A stretch of DNA of 46,728 nt from Pseudomonas mandelii (GCF_006438925.1 NZ_RCZA01000022.1:1-46728); one strand, 5' to 3'. Shown: positions 34,246 to 43,043, counted from the first letter of the stretch. Numbers and translations are program-made. Notes: generated from the letters alone by a model not told the origin.

Positions 34246-34485
34246 ATGAATCCAAAATTCCCCAGTGAAGAACAGGGTGGCTACGATCCCATCCCGACAC
34301 ATCCCGAACCCCTGAGTCCAGGACGCACCACGATCAATCCCGAAGATGAGCCGGGCATCGACGAACTGCCCGACAATGAAGGCGCGCGCCCGCTGGACGA
34401 GGATGACTCCACCGCCATGGACCCGGAAAGGGTGCTTGAGGAAACGGATAATGCGGTACGCGATGGCGAAGTGGATCCGCGCTAA
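34246..34485 (+). CDS. Small acidic hypothetical protein
   Basis: This 79-residue protein is rich in Asp, Glu and Pro (PIPTHPEPLSPGRTTINPED, then LPDNEGARPLDEDDSTAMD), with no hydrophobic segment, and is likely disordered. GAGGTG precedes the ATG by four bases and lies in a hairpin. It is followed by a REP element. Composition and promoter arrangement parallel the acidic protein at 32914. The function is unknown. Confidence 0.7.
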   Translation: MNPKFPSEEQGGYDPIPTHPEPLSPGRTTINPEDEPGIDELPDNEGARPLDEDDSTAMDPERVLEETDNAVRDGEVDPR

Positions 34486-34490
34486 ACCAC

Positions 34491-34586
34491 GATCAAAAGA
34501 TCGCAGCCTCCGGCAGCTCCTACAGGTGTACGCGGAATCAATGTAGGAGCTGCCGAAGGTTCGGGCCGCGTTCGGACGATCTTTTG
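34491..34586. repeat. Degenerate REP pair
   Basis: GATCAAAAGATCGCAGCCTC with CGGCAGCTCCTACA is followed by TGTAGGAGCTGCCG and a diverged second arm ending GATCTTTTG. It lies between convergent genes and may act as a transcript end. Confidence 0.8.
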
Positions 34587-34590
34587 TTTT

Positions 34591-35679
34591 TTACTGCAGC
34601 GCAGTACTCAACGGCAATCGCACCATGTTTTTCGCCTTCAACGACCCGAAGTACAACCAATCGCCATACTCGCGAACGGTAGTGATCGGCGAGTAGTTGT
34701 CGCGGCTACCGTCCTGCAAGTTGGCGATGACTTTACCGTCCAGATCCAGCCCCAGCGCAAAGGCGCGTTTCTCCACCGGTTTAGGCAGGACAGTCATGGC
34801 TCGCACGATCATCTTGCGCACGAATGGATGCGGCGCGGTGGCATCGAGCAGTGCGTTACGTGGTGCATAAAGTGCCACCCAGAAGCGGTCGCGACCATTG
34901 AACGCGAGGTTGTCCGGCAACCCTGGCAAGTTTTCGATGAATAGATCGTGGGTACCGGCCTTGGGCCCGCTCAGCCAGTAACGACTGATGCGATAGGCGC
35001 CCGTTTCGTTGACCAACACAAAGGCATCGTCCGGGCCCAGGGTCACGCCGTTGGCGAATTCCAGCTTATCCAACAGGACCGCGGTTTTGCCGGTCTGGAA
35101 GTCATAACGCAGCAAGCGGCCATCGCCGCCGTGCTCGATGATCGCTTCGCCGTCACTGCCGTAGCCAAAGCGGCTGGAGGCATCACTGAAATAGGCGTAG
35201 TGCCCGGATTTGTCGATCGCCACGTCGTCGGTGAAGCTGAAGGGCACGCCGTTGGCCGCCGTGGTCAATGGAATCAACCGGCCCTGGGCATCCAGTGACA
35301 GCAAGCCCTTGACCCCGTCGGCAATCACCAGCAGACCATTGGGATGGCGGGCCAGGCCCAAGGGTCTACCGCCCGTATCGGCCAGAACCTTGGTGACCTT
35401 GCCGTCGAGGCTGGTACGGATCAATCGGCCGTCATGCAAACCCGTGATGAGGACGTCTTCCTCCAGCAGCAACGCTTCCGGTCCGTCGATATCAGCGGCG
35501 CCGACGCGCTCCACGCCTTTTAAACGCTGATTGTCGGCGTAGATGCCGCTGGTGAGGGAAGGCGCCGGTGGCGGTGTCCAGGCCACCGGTTGAACCTTGG
35601 TCGGCATCAGCAGCAGGAAGGCGCCGATGGCAACGATCACCAGCAACGCCACATGACGAAACTTGACGGTTCGACTCAT
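34591..35679 (-). CDS. Membrane-anchored SMP-30/strictosidine-synthase-like beta-propeller protein
   Basis: This 362-residue protein has an N-terminal membrane anchor (VALLVIVAIGAFLLLM, about 10-26) and a six-bladed propeller. Motifs include DGPEALLLEEDVLITGLHDG, GRPLGLARHPNGLLVIADG and LEFANGVTLGPDDAFVLVNE, as in SMP-30/gluconolactonase and strictosidine-synthase-like proteins. These act on lactones or organophosphates. The start overlaps the stop of the desaturase/SRPBCC gene (ATGA), so they work together. The substrate is unknown; a lipid or sterol-like lactone is possible from context. Confidence 0.8.
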   Translation of the reverse strand: MSRTVKFRHVALLVIVAIGAFLLLMPTKVQPVAWTPPPAPSLTSGIYADNQRLKGVERVGAADIDGPEALLLEEDVLITGLHDGRLIRTSLDGKVTKVLADTGGRPLGLARHPNGLLVIADGVKGLLSLDAQGRLIPLTTAANGVPFSFTDDVAIDKSGHYAYFSDASSRFGYGSDGEAIIEHGGDGRLLRYDFQTGKTAVLLDKLEFANGVTLGPDDAFVLVNETGAYRISRYWLSGPKAGTHDLFIENLPGLPDNLAFNGRDRFWVALYAPRNALLDATAPHPFVRKMIVRAMTVLPKPVEKRAFALGLDLDGKVIANLQDGSRDNYSPITTVREYGDWLYFGSLKAKNMVRLPLSTALQ

Positions 35680-36830
35680 GCGCTGACTCCTGCCGGGGCC
35701 AATTGTTTTTGCGCCATCTCACGCAACGCCAGCATCGATGCCGCCGACTCACGATCGATGCGCCGCTTGAGCAGCAGTCGATTGGCAATGCGCATCGCCA
35801 GGCCGCTGAACCGATACTCCAGGGTGCGGACGAAGCGTGTGCCATCGCCCCGGGCCGCGCACTCGTAAGTCACCACTAAAGACAACCCGTGATCGTCATG
35901 GCCCCAGGCACTCCAGCGGCGTCCTGGCAGGTATTCGTTAACCTCCCAGTGCAAGTGTCCCTCACGCCCGCCCGCCTTGATGTCTTCCTCAAACCGCCCC
36001 CCGGCATGCGCCGGACCGCTCTGGCCATCGACCTTGAGGGACGAAGGATGCCACTCCGGCCAACGGGTCACGGTGCTGGCGTAGGCGAGCACGTCAATCG
36101 GGTCTCCAGCAATGTCGATCTGATGCTGCATGCAGGTCATGGGCATTCTCGTCGGGTGCAGGTCGATCGGCTCCGGTTCCCAATAGAGGGTGCCGAACAG
36201 GTAATCCATCAGCGGAAAAACGATATTGAAATTGCGTTCCTGCATCAGCTCACGACGGTGATGCAGTTCATGCAGGCGGCGCATCTGGCGGATCCACGGC
36301 AACCATGTGACGGGGTTCTCGGGTGGCAGGTGCTCGCAGGCATGGAACACTTCATAGGTCAGGTAGCCGAGGACCAGGCAGCCTCCGAACAACCCGGCGA
36401 CGTTGGCATCGAACTGCTCAAGCAGCCACCAGACGGGCAGGGTGATGACGACCGTGTGCAACACGATCAGCCAGGCTGGAAACAGAATCACCCGCCAGTC
36501 CCGGGCAGTGTCGTAGGTCATGTGGCCGGGGGCGAAAAAGCTGTGATGGTCGCCGGCATGGCGAGCATAGAACATTCGAGCGAAGTTCTTTTTGTGATGC
36601 CCCAAGTGCCGATGGACCCAGTACACGCCGAAGTTGAAAAACAACAACGTCAACGGCACTGCCAGCCATTCCAGTGGATGAACCTGATGCACGGTGCTCC
36701 AGAATCCGCCGATGGCCAGCACCCCGAACAGCAGCACAAAAGCGCCGTGCAGCCATGGGTTGTAGAGCGGATGAATAGCAGCGCGGTAGCGGGTGCGGAA
36801 AGCTTCGGTGGTCTGCCTCACTGCAATCAC
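35676..36830 (-). CDS. Fatty acid hydroxylase/sterol desaturase fused to SRPBCC domain
   Basis: This 384-residue protein has a membrane desaturase/hydroxylase half (about 1-225) with histidine clusters HRHLGHH, HAGDHHS and LHELHHRREL that bind a di-iron centre. It is followed by an SRPBCC/polyketide-cyclase-like half (about 230-375; DVLAYASTVTRWPEWHPSSL, GLSLVVTYECAARGDGTRFV). The GTG at 36830 has no clear ribosome site; a GTG at 36821 is an alternative. The fusion suggests hydroxylation of a hydrophobic ligand held by the SRPBCC pocket (inference). It is first in a two-gene operon with the SMP-30-like gene. Confidence 0.82.
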   Translation of the reverse strand: MIAVRQTTEAFRTRYRAAIHPLYNPWLHGAFVLLFGVLAIGGFWSTVHQVHPLEWLAVPLTLLFFNFGVYWVHRHLGHHKKNFARMFYARHAGDHHSFFAPGHMTYDTARDWRVILFPAWLIVLHTVVITLPVWWLLEQFDANVAGLFGGCLVLGYLTYEVFHACEHLPPENPVTWLPWIRQMRRLHELHHRRELMQERNFNIVFPLMDYLFGTLYWEPEPIDLHPTRMPMTCMQHQIDIAGDPIDVLAYASTVTRWPEWHPSSLKVDGQSGPAHAGGRFEEDIKAGGREGHLHWEVNEYLPGRRWSAWGHDDHGLSLVVTYECAARGDGTRFVRTLEYRFSGLAMRIANRLLLKRRIDRESAASMLALREMAQKQLAPAGVSA

Positions 36831-36927
36831 CTGTAATTATTGTTATCTCCAGCAGATTAGACGATCCCGGCGTTTTGGCTGGCCAAACCTTGAGGACGCA
36901 ACCGCTATGCTCCGGTGCAAGCCGGAT

Positions 36928-37791
36928 TCAGGTCAGCGGGTTCCAGCGTTGCGACCAGTCATCGTCGGATTTGATCACTTCGCGCAGCAGGTCGAAGGCT
37001 TGTTGCAGGGTCGCCGAGTCGCGGTCGCGGGAGTAAACCAGATAGGTCGGGTAGCTGAATTCCGGGGCTTTGGGCACTTGCTCCAGCACACCGCTTTCCA
37101 GATAGCTCTGGACCACCCGGGTGCGGAAGTAGCCGCTGCCGCCGTTTTCCAGAATGTACTGCAAACCCAGTGGGCCGAGGTTGAAGCTCAACGCAGCTTT
37201 GGCTTTTTCCGGCAGGGCCGCATCGTGCTGACGGCGGAAGTCCGGGCCCCAGTCGATGTACACGTAGGGATCGGGTCTTGCGGCCAGGCGGATGAGGACC
37301 AGTTTTTCTTCCAGCACCTGTTCGACTTGCAGGCGCGGCCAATACTCGGGCTGGTAAACCAGCGCCGCATCCAGAACCCCCAGTTCCAGTTGGCGCAGCA
37401 GGTTTTCACCGTCACGGATTTCCATGCGCAGGGCGTGGCTGGGAATCTTCTCGCGCAGCGCGCCGGCCCAACTGAGCATCAGCGGGTTGCACAGACTGAC
37501 CTCGCCACCGATGTGCAGCACGTCGCGGTAACCCTCGGGCAACGGCAAGTCCCGGCGCGCCGCTTCCCAGGTTTCGACCAGTTGATTGGCGTAAACCACG
37601 AAGGCTTCACCGTTAGGCGTCAGACGGGCACCGGCGCGGTTGCGCACTAACAACGTACTTCCTAGCTGGCTTTCGAGTTTCTGCACGCGCGCAGTGATCG
37701 CGGTCTGGGTGACATGGAGTTTTTCAGCCGCCGCGGCAAGGCTGCCGTGGCGGACGATTTCCAGAAAGGTGCGGGCGAGATCGATGTCCAT
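36928..37791 (-). CDS. LysR-family transcriptional regulator
   Basis: This 287-residue protein has an N-terminal helix-turn-helix (FLEIVRHGSLAAAAEKLHVT) and a two-lobed periplasmic-binding-like effector domain (from about 90). It lies about 98 bases upstream of the desaturase operon on the same strand, so regulation of that operon is possible but not shown. No ribosome site is obvious before the ATG. The effector is unknown. Confidence 0.9.
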   Translation of the reverse strand: MDIDLARTFLEIVRHGSLAAAAEKLHVTQTAITARVQKLESQLGSTLLVRNRAGARLTPNGEAFVVYANQLVETWEAARRDLPLPEGYRDVLHIGGEVSLCNPLMLSWAGALREKIPSHALRMEIRDGENLLRQLELGVLDAALVYQPEYWPRLQVEQVLEEKLVLIRLAARPDPYVYIDWGPDFRRQHDAALPEKAKAALSFNLGPLGLQYILENGGSGYFRTRVVQSYLESGVLEQVPKAPEFSYPTYLVYSRDRDSATLQQAFDLLREVIKSDDDWSQRWNPLT

Positions 37792-37848
37792 GGGGCGGCC
37801 GGTACAGGAGGTGCAGGCATTGTAAACGGATACCGCCGGATCAGTTCA

Positions 37849-37980
37849 TGTAGCAGCTGGCGAAGCCTGCGTTCGGCTGCGTAGCAGTCGTAAAATCCGC
37901 ACATACGGTGTGTCAGGAAGACCGTGCAGCAGGATTCACGACTGCTGCGCAGCCGAACGCAGCCTTCGGCAGCTGCTACA
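37849..37980. repeat. Long inverted repeat, copy 2 of a dispersed family
   Basis: The 43-base arms at 37849-37891 and 37938-37980 match with three mismatches. The 46-base loop shares CGGTGTGTCAGGA with the element at 27607-27753. The arms begin TGTAGCAGCTG and end GCAGTCGT. Confidence 0.85.
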
Positions 37981-37985
37981 GGGAT

Positions 37986-38014
37986 CGAGGAGCTGCCGCA
38001 GGCTGCGATCTTTT
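37986..38014 (+). repeat. Half REP element
   Basis: GAGGAGCTGCCGCAGGCTGC followed by GATCTTTTA matches an arm of the REP pair at 30048-30145; the other arm is absent. Confidence 0.7.
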
Positions 38015-38025
38015 AGCGGTTCATT

Positions 38026-39984
38026 TCAAAACGCAAAACACGAACAACCAAACGCTCCCCAGAAACCGGCGAAATCACTGACCGGTGCGGACGACAGTCT
38101 CGCTCTCTCGTGACTATGCGCATGCACCGCGCAAGCCCCGACGCATTGATGAACTTGTGCCGTCAGCGGCGCCAGGGGTTTCCAATGGCCCGGTACTTTG
38201 GCCACCGGCGACCACTCAGGCACCACCGGAACTGGAGGTGGCCCGAGTTTTTCAAATTCGACGCTGCCGTAGACGATCTTGCCGTCGACGATGGTCAGGA
38301 CTGATTCGATCCATTTGACGGCTTCATCCTCGATGTGGAAATAGTCCGCCGACAGCGCAATCAAGTCCGCCAATTGTCCGACCTTGATCTGTCCTTTTTT
38401 GCCTTGCTCGGAGGAAAACCAGGCGCTGCCGTGGGTGAAGAGTTCCAGCGCGGTATCGCGGCTCAAGCCTTGCGGGTACAGCGCCAGACCTCCGACGGTG
38501 CGACCGCTGACCAGCCAGTACAGCGAAGTCCAGGGGTTGTAGCTGGACACGCGCGTGGCATCGGTGCCGGCGCCGACCGGAATGCCTTCGGCCAACATAC
38601 GAGCAATGGGCGGCGTGGCTTCGGCAGCCTTGGCGCCGTAACGGTCGACGAAATATTCGCCCTGGAATGCCATGCGGTCCTGGATCGCGATGCCACCGCC
38701 GAGGGCTTTGACTCGTTCGATGTTTTGCGGGGTGATGGTTTCTGCGTGGTCGAAGAACCACGGCAAACCGTCGAACGGAATGTCGCGATTGACCTTCTCG
38801 AACACGTCGAGCATGCGGCTGATGGATTCGTTGTACGTGGCGTGCAGACGGAACGGCCAGCGCTGCTCCACCAGATGGCGGACCACCGGTTCCAGTTCCT
38901 GTTCCATGGTTTGCGGCAGGTCTGGGCGGGGTTCGAGGAAGTCTTCGAAATCGGCCGCCGAGAACACCAGCATTTCCCCGGCACCGTTGTGCCGAAGAAA
39001 ATCGTCGCCCTGACCGTAGTGGGTGGTGCTGGTCCAGTTTTTGAAGTCGGTCAGCTCTTCCTTGGGTTTTTGCGTGAACAGGTTGTAGGCGATACGCACC
39101 GTGAGTTGTTGGTCTTTGGCCAGTTGCTGGATGACTTGATAGTCATCTGGATAATTCTGATAACCGCCGCCGGCATCGATGGCGCTGGTGACACCCAGGC
39201 GATTGAGTTCACGCATGAATTGGCGGGTGGAGTTGACCTGGTATTCCAGCGGCAGTTTCGGCCCCTTGGCCAGGGTCGAGTAGAGAATCATCGCGTTGGG
39301 GCGGGCGATCAGCATGCCCGTCGGGTCGCCATTGCTATCGCGCTGGATTTCACCACCCGGCGGGTTCGGCGTGTCACGGGTATACCCGACCACCTTCAAC
39401 GCGGCGCGGTTGAGCAGTGCACGATCATAGAGGTGCAGGACGAATACCGGGGTGTCTGGCGCGGCCTTGTTCAGTTCATCAATCGTCGGCAGGCGTTTTT
39501 CGGCGAACTGGAATTCGTTCCAGCCACCGACCACCCGCACCCATTGCGGCGTGGGTGTGCGATCGGCTTGATCCTTGAGCATGCGCAGCGCATCGACCAG
39601 TGAAGGGACGCCTTCCCAGCGCAGTTCGAGGTTGTAGTTGAGGCCACCACGAATCAGGTGCAGGTGCGAGTCGTTGAGACCGGGAATCACCGTGCGACCG
39701 TGCAGGTCGATAATCTGTGTGCCAGGGCCTTGCAGGGCCATGGCCTGGGCATCGCTGCCGACCACCACGAAGCGTCCATCCTTGATCGCGACGGCGCTGG
39801 CTTGAGGTTTTTTGCGGTCGACGGTGTGCAGGCGTCCGTTGTACAGGATGAGGTCGGCGGGGGCGTCGGGCATGGTTTTACTCTCTGCGATTAGCGGGCT
39901 GATCCAGGCACCGACGGCGCCTGCCGAAAGGCCTTGCAGTACACGGCGGCGGTTGAATCCGTCGTGGTCGTCAGGTGGGCTCAT
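38026..39984 (-). CDS. YtcJ-like amidohydrolase with twin-arginine-type signal
   Basis: This 652-residue protein has RRRVLQGLSAGAVGAW near its N-terminus, like a twin-arginine signal, so export is possible. The amidohydrolase_3 domain has metal motif GLNDSHLHLI and the later PWFFDHAETITPQNI and PVGAGTDATRVSSYNP. The ATG at 39984 is eight bases after GGAG; upstream in-frame ATGs lack one. The last about 50 residues are Ala/Cys-rich and do not look like the family's usual end, so the C-terminus may be extended by a lost stop. The substrate is unknown. Confidence 0.83.
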   Translation of the reverse strand: MSPPDDHDGFNRRRVLQGLSAGAVGAWISPLIAESKTMPDAPADLILYNGRLHTVDRKKPQASAVAIKDGRFVVVGSDAQAMALQGPGTQIIDLHGRTVIPGLNDSHLHLIRGGLNYNLELRWEGVPSLVDALRMLKDQADRTPTPQWVRVVGGWNEFQFAEKRLPTIDELNKAAPDTPVFVLHLYDRALLNRAALKVVGYTRDTPNPPGGEIQRDSNGDPTGMLIARPNAMILYSTLAKGPKLPLEYQVNSTRQFMRELNRLGVTSAIDAGGGYQNYPDDYQVIQQLAKDQQLTVRIAYNLFTQKPKEELTDFKNWTSTTHYGQGDDFLRHNGAGEMLVFSAADFEDFLEPRPDLPQTMEQELEPVVRHLVEQRWPFRLHATYNESISRMLDVFEKVNRDIPFDGLPWFFDHAETITPQNIERVKALGGGIAIQDRMAFQGEYFVDRYGAKAAEATPPIARMLAEGIPVGAGTDATRVSSYNPWTSLYWLVSGRTVGGLALYPQGLSRDTALELFTHGSAWFSSEQGKKGQIKVGQLADLIALSADYFHIEDEAVKWIESVLTIVDGKIVYGSVEFEKLGPPPVPVVPEWSPVAKVPGHWKPLAPLTAQVHQCVGACAVHAHSHERARLSSAPVSDFAGFWGAFGCSCFAF

Positions 39985-40102
39985 GGGCAGTGCTCCGCAC
40001 AAAGGCTCTTCATAAAAAAGCGAAGGCAAACAGCCGATGTCTGACGCATGCGGCCAGAAGGAATATAGACGGCAAATCCACAGGTAGCCGTTTTCCGATG
40101 GC

Positions 40103-40141
40103 GAAAAACGACGAATCCCGCCTCGAAGGGCGGGATTCGTT
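40103..40141 (-). terminator. Intrinsic terminator after the SCP2 gene
   Basis: On the minus strand ACGAATCCCGCC and its complement form a perfect 12-base stem with a six-base loop, followed by CGTTTTTCG. Confidence 0.85.
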
Positions 40142-40180
40142 TGTAGCCAGACGTGCTCCCCAAGACCGGGAGCCGCTGTC

Positions 40181-40495
40181 TTAGCTCGGGAACAGCTCGG
40201 ACAGTTTCATGGCCAGCATCATGTCGCCTTCAGCGCGCAGTTTGCCGCCCATGAACGCTTGCATACCGTCAGTCGAACCGTCGACGATGCCTTCCAGGGT
40301 TTCGCCGTCCATCACCAGAGTCACCTGGGCGTTCGGGTTTTCGCCTTCCTGGAGCTCGCAGGTGCTGTCCTTGACGATCAGCGAGAAGTTCTTGGTGTCG
40401 TCGATGCGGAAACCGAATACCAGGTCCAGACCGGCAGCAGCGGCTGGGTTGAACTTGGCTTTCATTGCTTGTACGGCATCAGCTACGGAGGTCAT
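40181..40495 (-). CDS. SCP2 sterol-binding domain protein
   Basis: This 104-residue, single-domain protein has the SCP2 pattern (FGFRIDDTKNFSLIVKDST, NPNAQVTLVMDGETLEGIVD, MQAFMGGKLRAEGDMMLAMK). It has a hydrophobic lipid or acyl-CoA-binding pocket and is cytoplasmic. AAAGGA precedes the ATG. In pseudomonads it sits near acyl-CoA metabolism genes (recalled), which are not in this window, and next to the histidine-phosphatase-like gene. Confidence 0.93.
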   Translation of the reverse strand: MTSVADAVQAMKAKFNPAAAAGLDLVFGFRIDDTKNFSLIVKDSTCELQEGENPNAQVTLVMDGETLEGIVDGSTDGMQAFMGGKLRAEGDMMLAMKLSELFPS

Positions 40496-40559
40496 GGTTC
40501 GATCCTTTCTTGGGTAATTAGAGCTGGGTGAATACAGCCAGGGTCACAATAGTCCGGAC

Positions 40560-41270
40560 TCAGCGAAACGTGATGAGTTCCGGGGTCTTCAACAGTTGCA
40601 GGTGCGCATGACTGTTGAAAGAAGACAGAGCTACCTCACGACCGCGAAACTTCAGCAGGTTGAGCGAGGTGTTGACGATTTGCCAGTTCAGTTCAAACGC
40701 CTGCCTGGCAGGCATTTGCGTAATGAGATGGAGCAGGGCCGTGATTGTGCCGCCGGAGGTGAACACGGCGATTTTCTGGGTGTTGTCGGCGCTTTCGAGG
40801 ATTCGCTGCAAACCGGCCTGCACCCGTTCGACAAACCCCAGCCAGCTTTCCAGGCCCGGTGTGTCATAGGTGCCGGCGAGCCAGCGTTCGATAATCAGGG
40901 CGAAGATTCGCTGGAACTCACCGCGGTTTTGCGCGGCATTGCGCAGGATGTGCAGCGCTTCGGGTTCGTCCGGTAACATGGCCGGCAGCAGCGCGCGGAT
41001 CACCGCATCGGCGTCAAACTCATTGAAAGCGGAATCGATTTCCAGGACAGGAACCGGCAGGCCTGCGGCAGCGAACTGTTCCAGTGCACTGTTGGCCGTG
41101 TGCTGTTGGCGGCGCAGATCGCCCGAAAGGCAGCGATCGAAGCTGATACCCAGCTCGGCGAGGTGCTGGCCGAGGACTTCTGCCTGGCGAACACCGGTCG
41201 GCGACAGGACGTCATAGTCGTCTGCACCAAAGGAGGCCTGGCCATGTCGAATCAAATAGATACTGCCCAC
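40560..41270 (-). CDS. Histidine phosphatase (phosphoglycerate-mutase-like) family protein
   Basis: This 236-residue protein has the catalytic RHG motif (IYLIRHGQASFG, His9) and the arginine in CLSGDLRRQQHTAN. The second catalytic histidine motif, normally SHGG, reads VFTSGGTITALL. The start is GTG at 41270. It lies beside the SCP2 gene and is the last gene with chromosomal composition before the prophage. The substrate is unknown. Confidence 0.85.
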   Translation of the reverse strand: MGSIYLIRHGQASFGADDYDVLSPTGVRQAEVLGQHLAELGISFDRCLSGDLRRQQHTANSALEQFAAAGLPVPVLEIDSAFNEFDADAVIRALLPAMLPDEPEALHILRNAAQNRGEFQRIFALIIERWLAGTYDTPGLESWLGFVERVQAGLQRILESADNTQKIAVFTSGGTITALLHLITQMPARQAFELNWQIVNTSLNLLKFRGREVALSSFNSHAHLQLLKTPELITFR

Positions 41271-41473
41271 GTCCGCTTCATCCCGCTACGTTGAAGGTTC
41301 GGCGAGGTTATGAGGATGACGGTGAGCTGTCAATGAAAAAACATACGCTTGTTTGAAATGCCCGTTACAGGCTGGTTGCCAAAGGTTTCACGGCTGGCCG
41401 CCGACGCGGCGCATGGGTATGCTGGAGGTATCCCGCGCGCGTTTATGCAGCGCATCGTATTAAAGGAGTCCCT

Positions 41474-41572
41474 GTGGAGTTTTTTGCCAACTGGGGCGCA
41501 ACGAAGGTCAAACCCAAGCAGGACAAGGGCGCGACCAATAATGACCTCCTATACCAAGGCACCAACTGTTAG
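41474..41572 (+). CDS. Short reading frame at the prophage junction
   Basis: GTG at 41474 follows a strong AAAGGAG, and 32 codons read VEFFANWGATKVKPKQDKGA, then TNNDLLYQGTNC, before TAG. It overlaps the integrase ATG at 41541 in another frame. The well-placed ribosome site suggests the 5' end of a chromosomal gene interrupted by integration, or a leader for integrase translation. From memory a SohB-type protease gene often follows the SCP2/phosphatase pair in Pseudomonas, but the match here is too short to claim. Confidence 0.35.
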   Translation: MEFFANWGATKVKPKQDKGATNNDLLYQGTNC

Positions 41573-43043
41573 AACCCTGTTAGAACTCGCCACGCCATGG
41601 GTCTACCGCAGGCAAGGCCGTTACACTCTCCGCATTCGCCCACTGGGCTCTAAAGTTACCTGCACGCTCTCCCTCAAGACGATCCATAGGCAAACCGCTG
41701 TGACCATCGCTAAGCACCTGCTGACCACGCTCAGAACCTTCCATCTCGATCAGCCTGAGGCCACTTGGGATCAACTCCGCGAGCGCCTCAAGGAGATCGC
41801 TGAGGGTGCCTTGGCGACTGGCTCCGCTTGGGACCCTTACGATCCAGTGAGCGCCTCACCAGCTTATGGCGGCATGGGGTTGGTCTATTCAGACATCCGT
41901 AGGGACCTCGACGAGATTGCCTGTACGGTGCCCTTGAACTCCGATCAGGCCAAGGCGGTGATGATGGGGACAAGGATCATGGCTGCCGCTGAAGAGCGAA
42001 CTCATGGAAGCCTTGGAGAGATCGTTGAGATCATCGAAGAGATGAAGCACGCGAGTGACGTGCCTCTTCCTGTGTCCCTATCTGTATTAGGGTCCGAAGG
42101 GGCTCCTCAAGGTCTCGACAATCTGATCACACCTGTCCACACCTTCGAGTATCTCTCCGCGCTCTACATGACCGAACGTAAGGACGACCTCACCGGCTCC
42201 ACACTGAAGAACCTCAGGGCGTCTTGCGGGACAATCAGCGGGCTCCTTGGTGACTTGGACTTGAAGATCCACACACGGGCTCACATGCTGGCCTTGAGGG
42301 ATGGTCTGAAGGCGGGTCGCAAAGTCTCCACGGTCAACAAGATCCTTACTCACCTCACGACTATTATGGGATGGGCTGAGGCCAACGCCTATATCGACAA
42401 GGCTTTCGTCCAGAAGCTGCAAATCCTCAAGGGCTCTGAGAGTCAGCGTAAGGAATTCTCACCGGCTCAAGTGGCTGCGCTGATGGATTACGCGAACAAG
42501 CTCCCTGCTACCGATTGGAAGCGCTGGGCGCTGAGCATTGGCGTGGTCTCTGGGGCTCGCATTGGCGAGATCTACCAGTTGACCTCGAAGGACATCATTG
42601 AGGCCCAAGGCTTGCTGGTCATGGACATAAACACCAATGACGGGAAGACCATCAAGAACAAATTCAGTGTCCGTAAGGTGCCCTTGGTGGCTGCCTATGG
42701 GCTGGACTTGGAGGCGCTCAAGGCATTCGCTGAGGCTGCCGGTGGTGCTAATCACACCGATGGGAAGCTCTTCAAGCGGTCCTCAAGTGGCTTCACGTCC
42801 ATTCTCAATCAGTTGACCCGTGATGTGCTGGGCACCGAGACCAATACCGGGCTGTCTTTCCACTCGCTTCGTCACTCCATGTCGGGGCGTCTCAAGGCCG
42901 CTGAGGTGCCGTTGGGTATCTCTCAGGAGATCACCGGGCATAGCTCTGGGTCGATCACGTATGATCTTTATGGTGCCGCTGGGGCTGTGCAATTGGGTCG
43001 TATGGCTACGGCGCTCAAGGAGGCGTTTTCAATGGCCAAGTGA
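41541..43043 (+). CDS. int: Tyrosine site-specific integrase of the prophage
   Basis: The protein of about 500 residues has an N-terminal arm domain (VYRRQGRYTLRIRPLGSKVT, DUF6538-like), a core-binding domain (about 205-300) and a catalytic domain. Visible catalytic motifs are Arg in VVSGARIGEIYQL, HSLRH, GHSSGS and the nucleophile Tyr in ITYDLYG. It recombines phage and chromosomal att sites. The chosen ATG at 41541 has no ribosome site; the frame is open upstream to about 41349, but that part looks like non-coding chromosome. It may be translated by coupling to the leader frame. A tyrosine integrase at the end of a T7-like genome permits lysogeny. Confidence 0.9.
   Translation: MTSYTKAPTVRTLLELATPWVYRRQGRYTLRIRPLGSKVTCTLSLKTIHRQTAVTIAKHLLTTLRTFHLDQPEATWDQLRERLKEIAEGALATGSAWDPYDPVSASPAYGGMGLVYSDIRRDLDEIACTVPLNSDQAKAVMMGTRIMAAAEERTHGSLGEIVEIIEEMKHASDVPLPVSLSVLGSEGAPQGLDNLITPVHTFEYLSALYMTERKDDLTGSTLKNLRASCGTISGLLGDLDLKIHTRAHMLALRDGLKAGRKVSTVNKILTHLTTIMGWAEANAYIDKAFVQKLQILKGSESQRKEFSPAQVAALMDYANKLPATDWKRWALSIGVVSGARIGEIYQLTSKDIIEAQGLLVMDINTNDGKTIKNKFSVRKVPLVAAYGLDLEALKAFAEAAGGANHTDGKLFKRSSSGFTSILNQLTRDVLGTETNTGLSFHSLRHSMSGRLKAAEVPLGISQEITGHSSGSITYDLYGAAGAVQLGRMATALKEAFSMAK

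Noticed and set aside
13838..37980. CRISPR array suggested by many repeated palindromes
   Set aside because: Repeats are scattered REP-type inverted pairs without regular spacing or unique spacers, and no cas genes are present.
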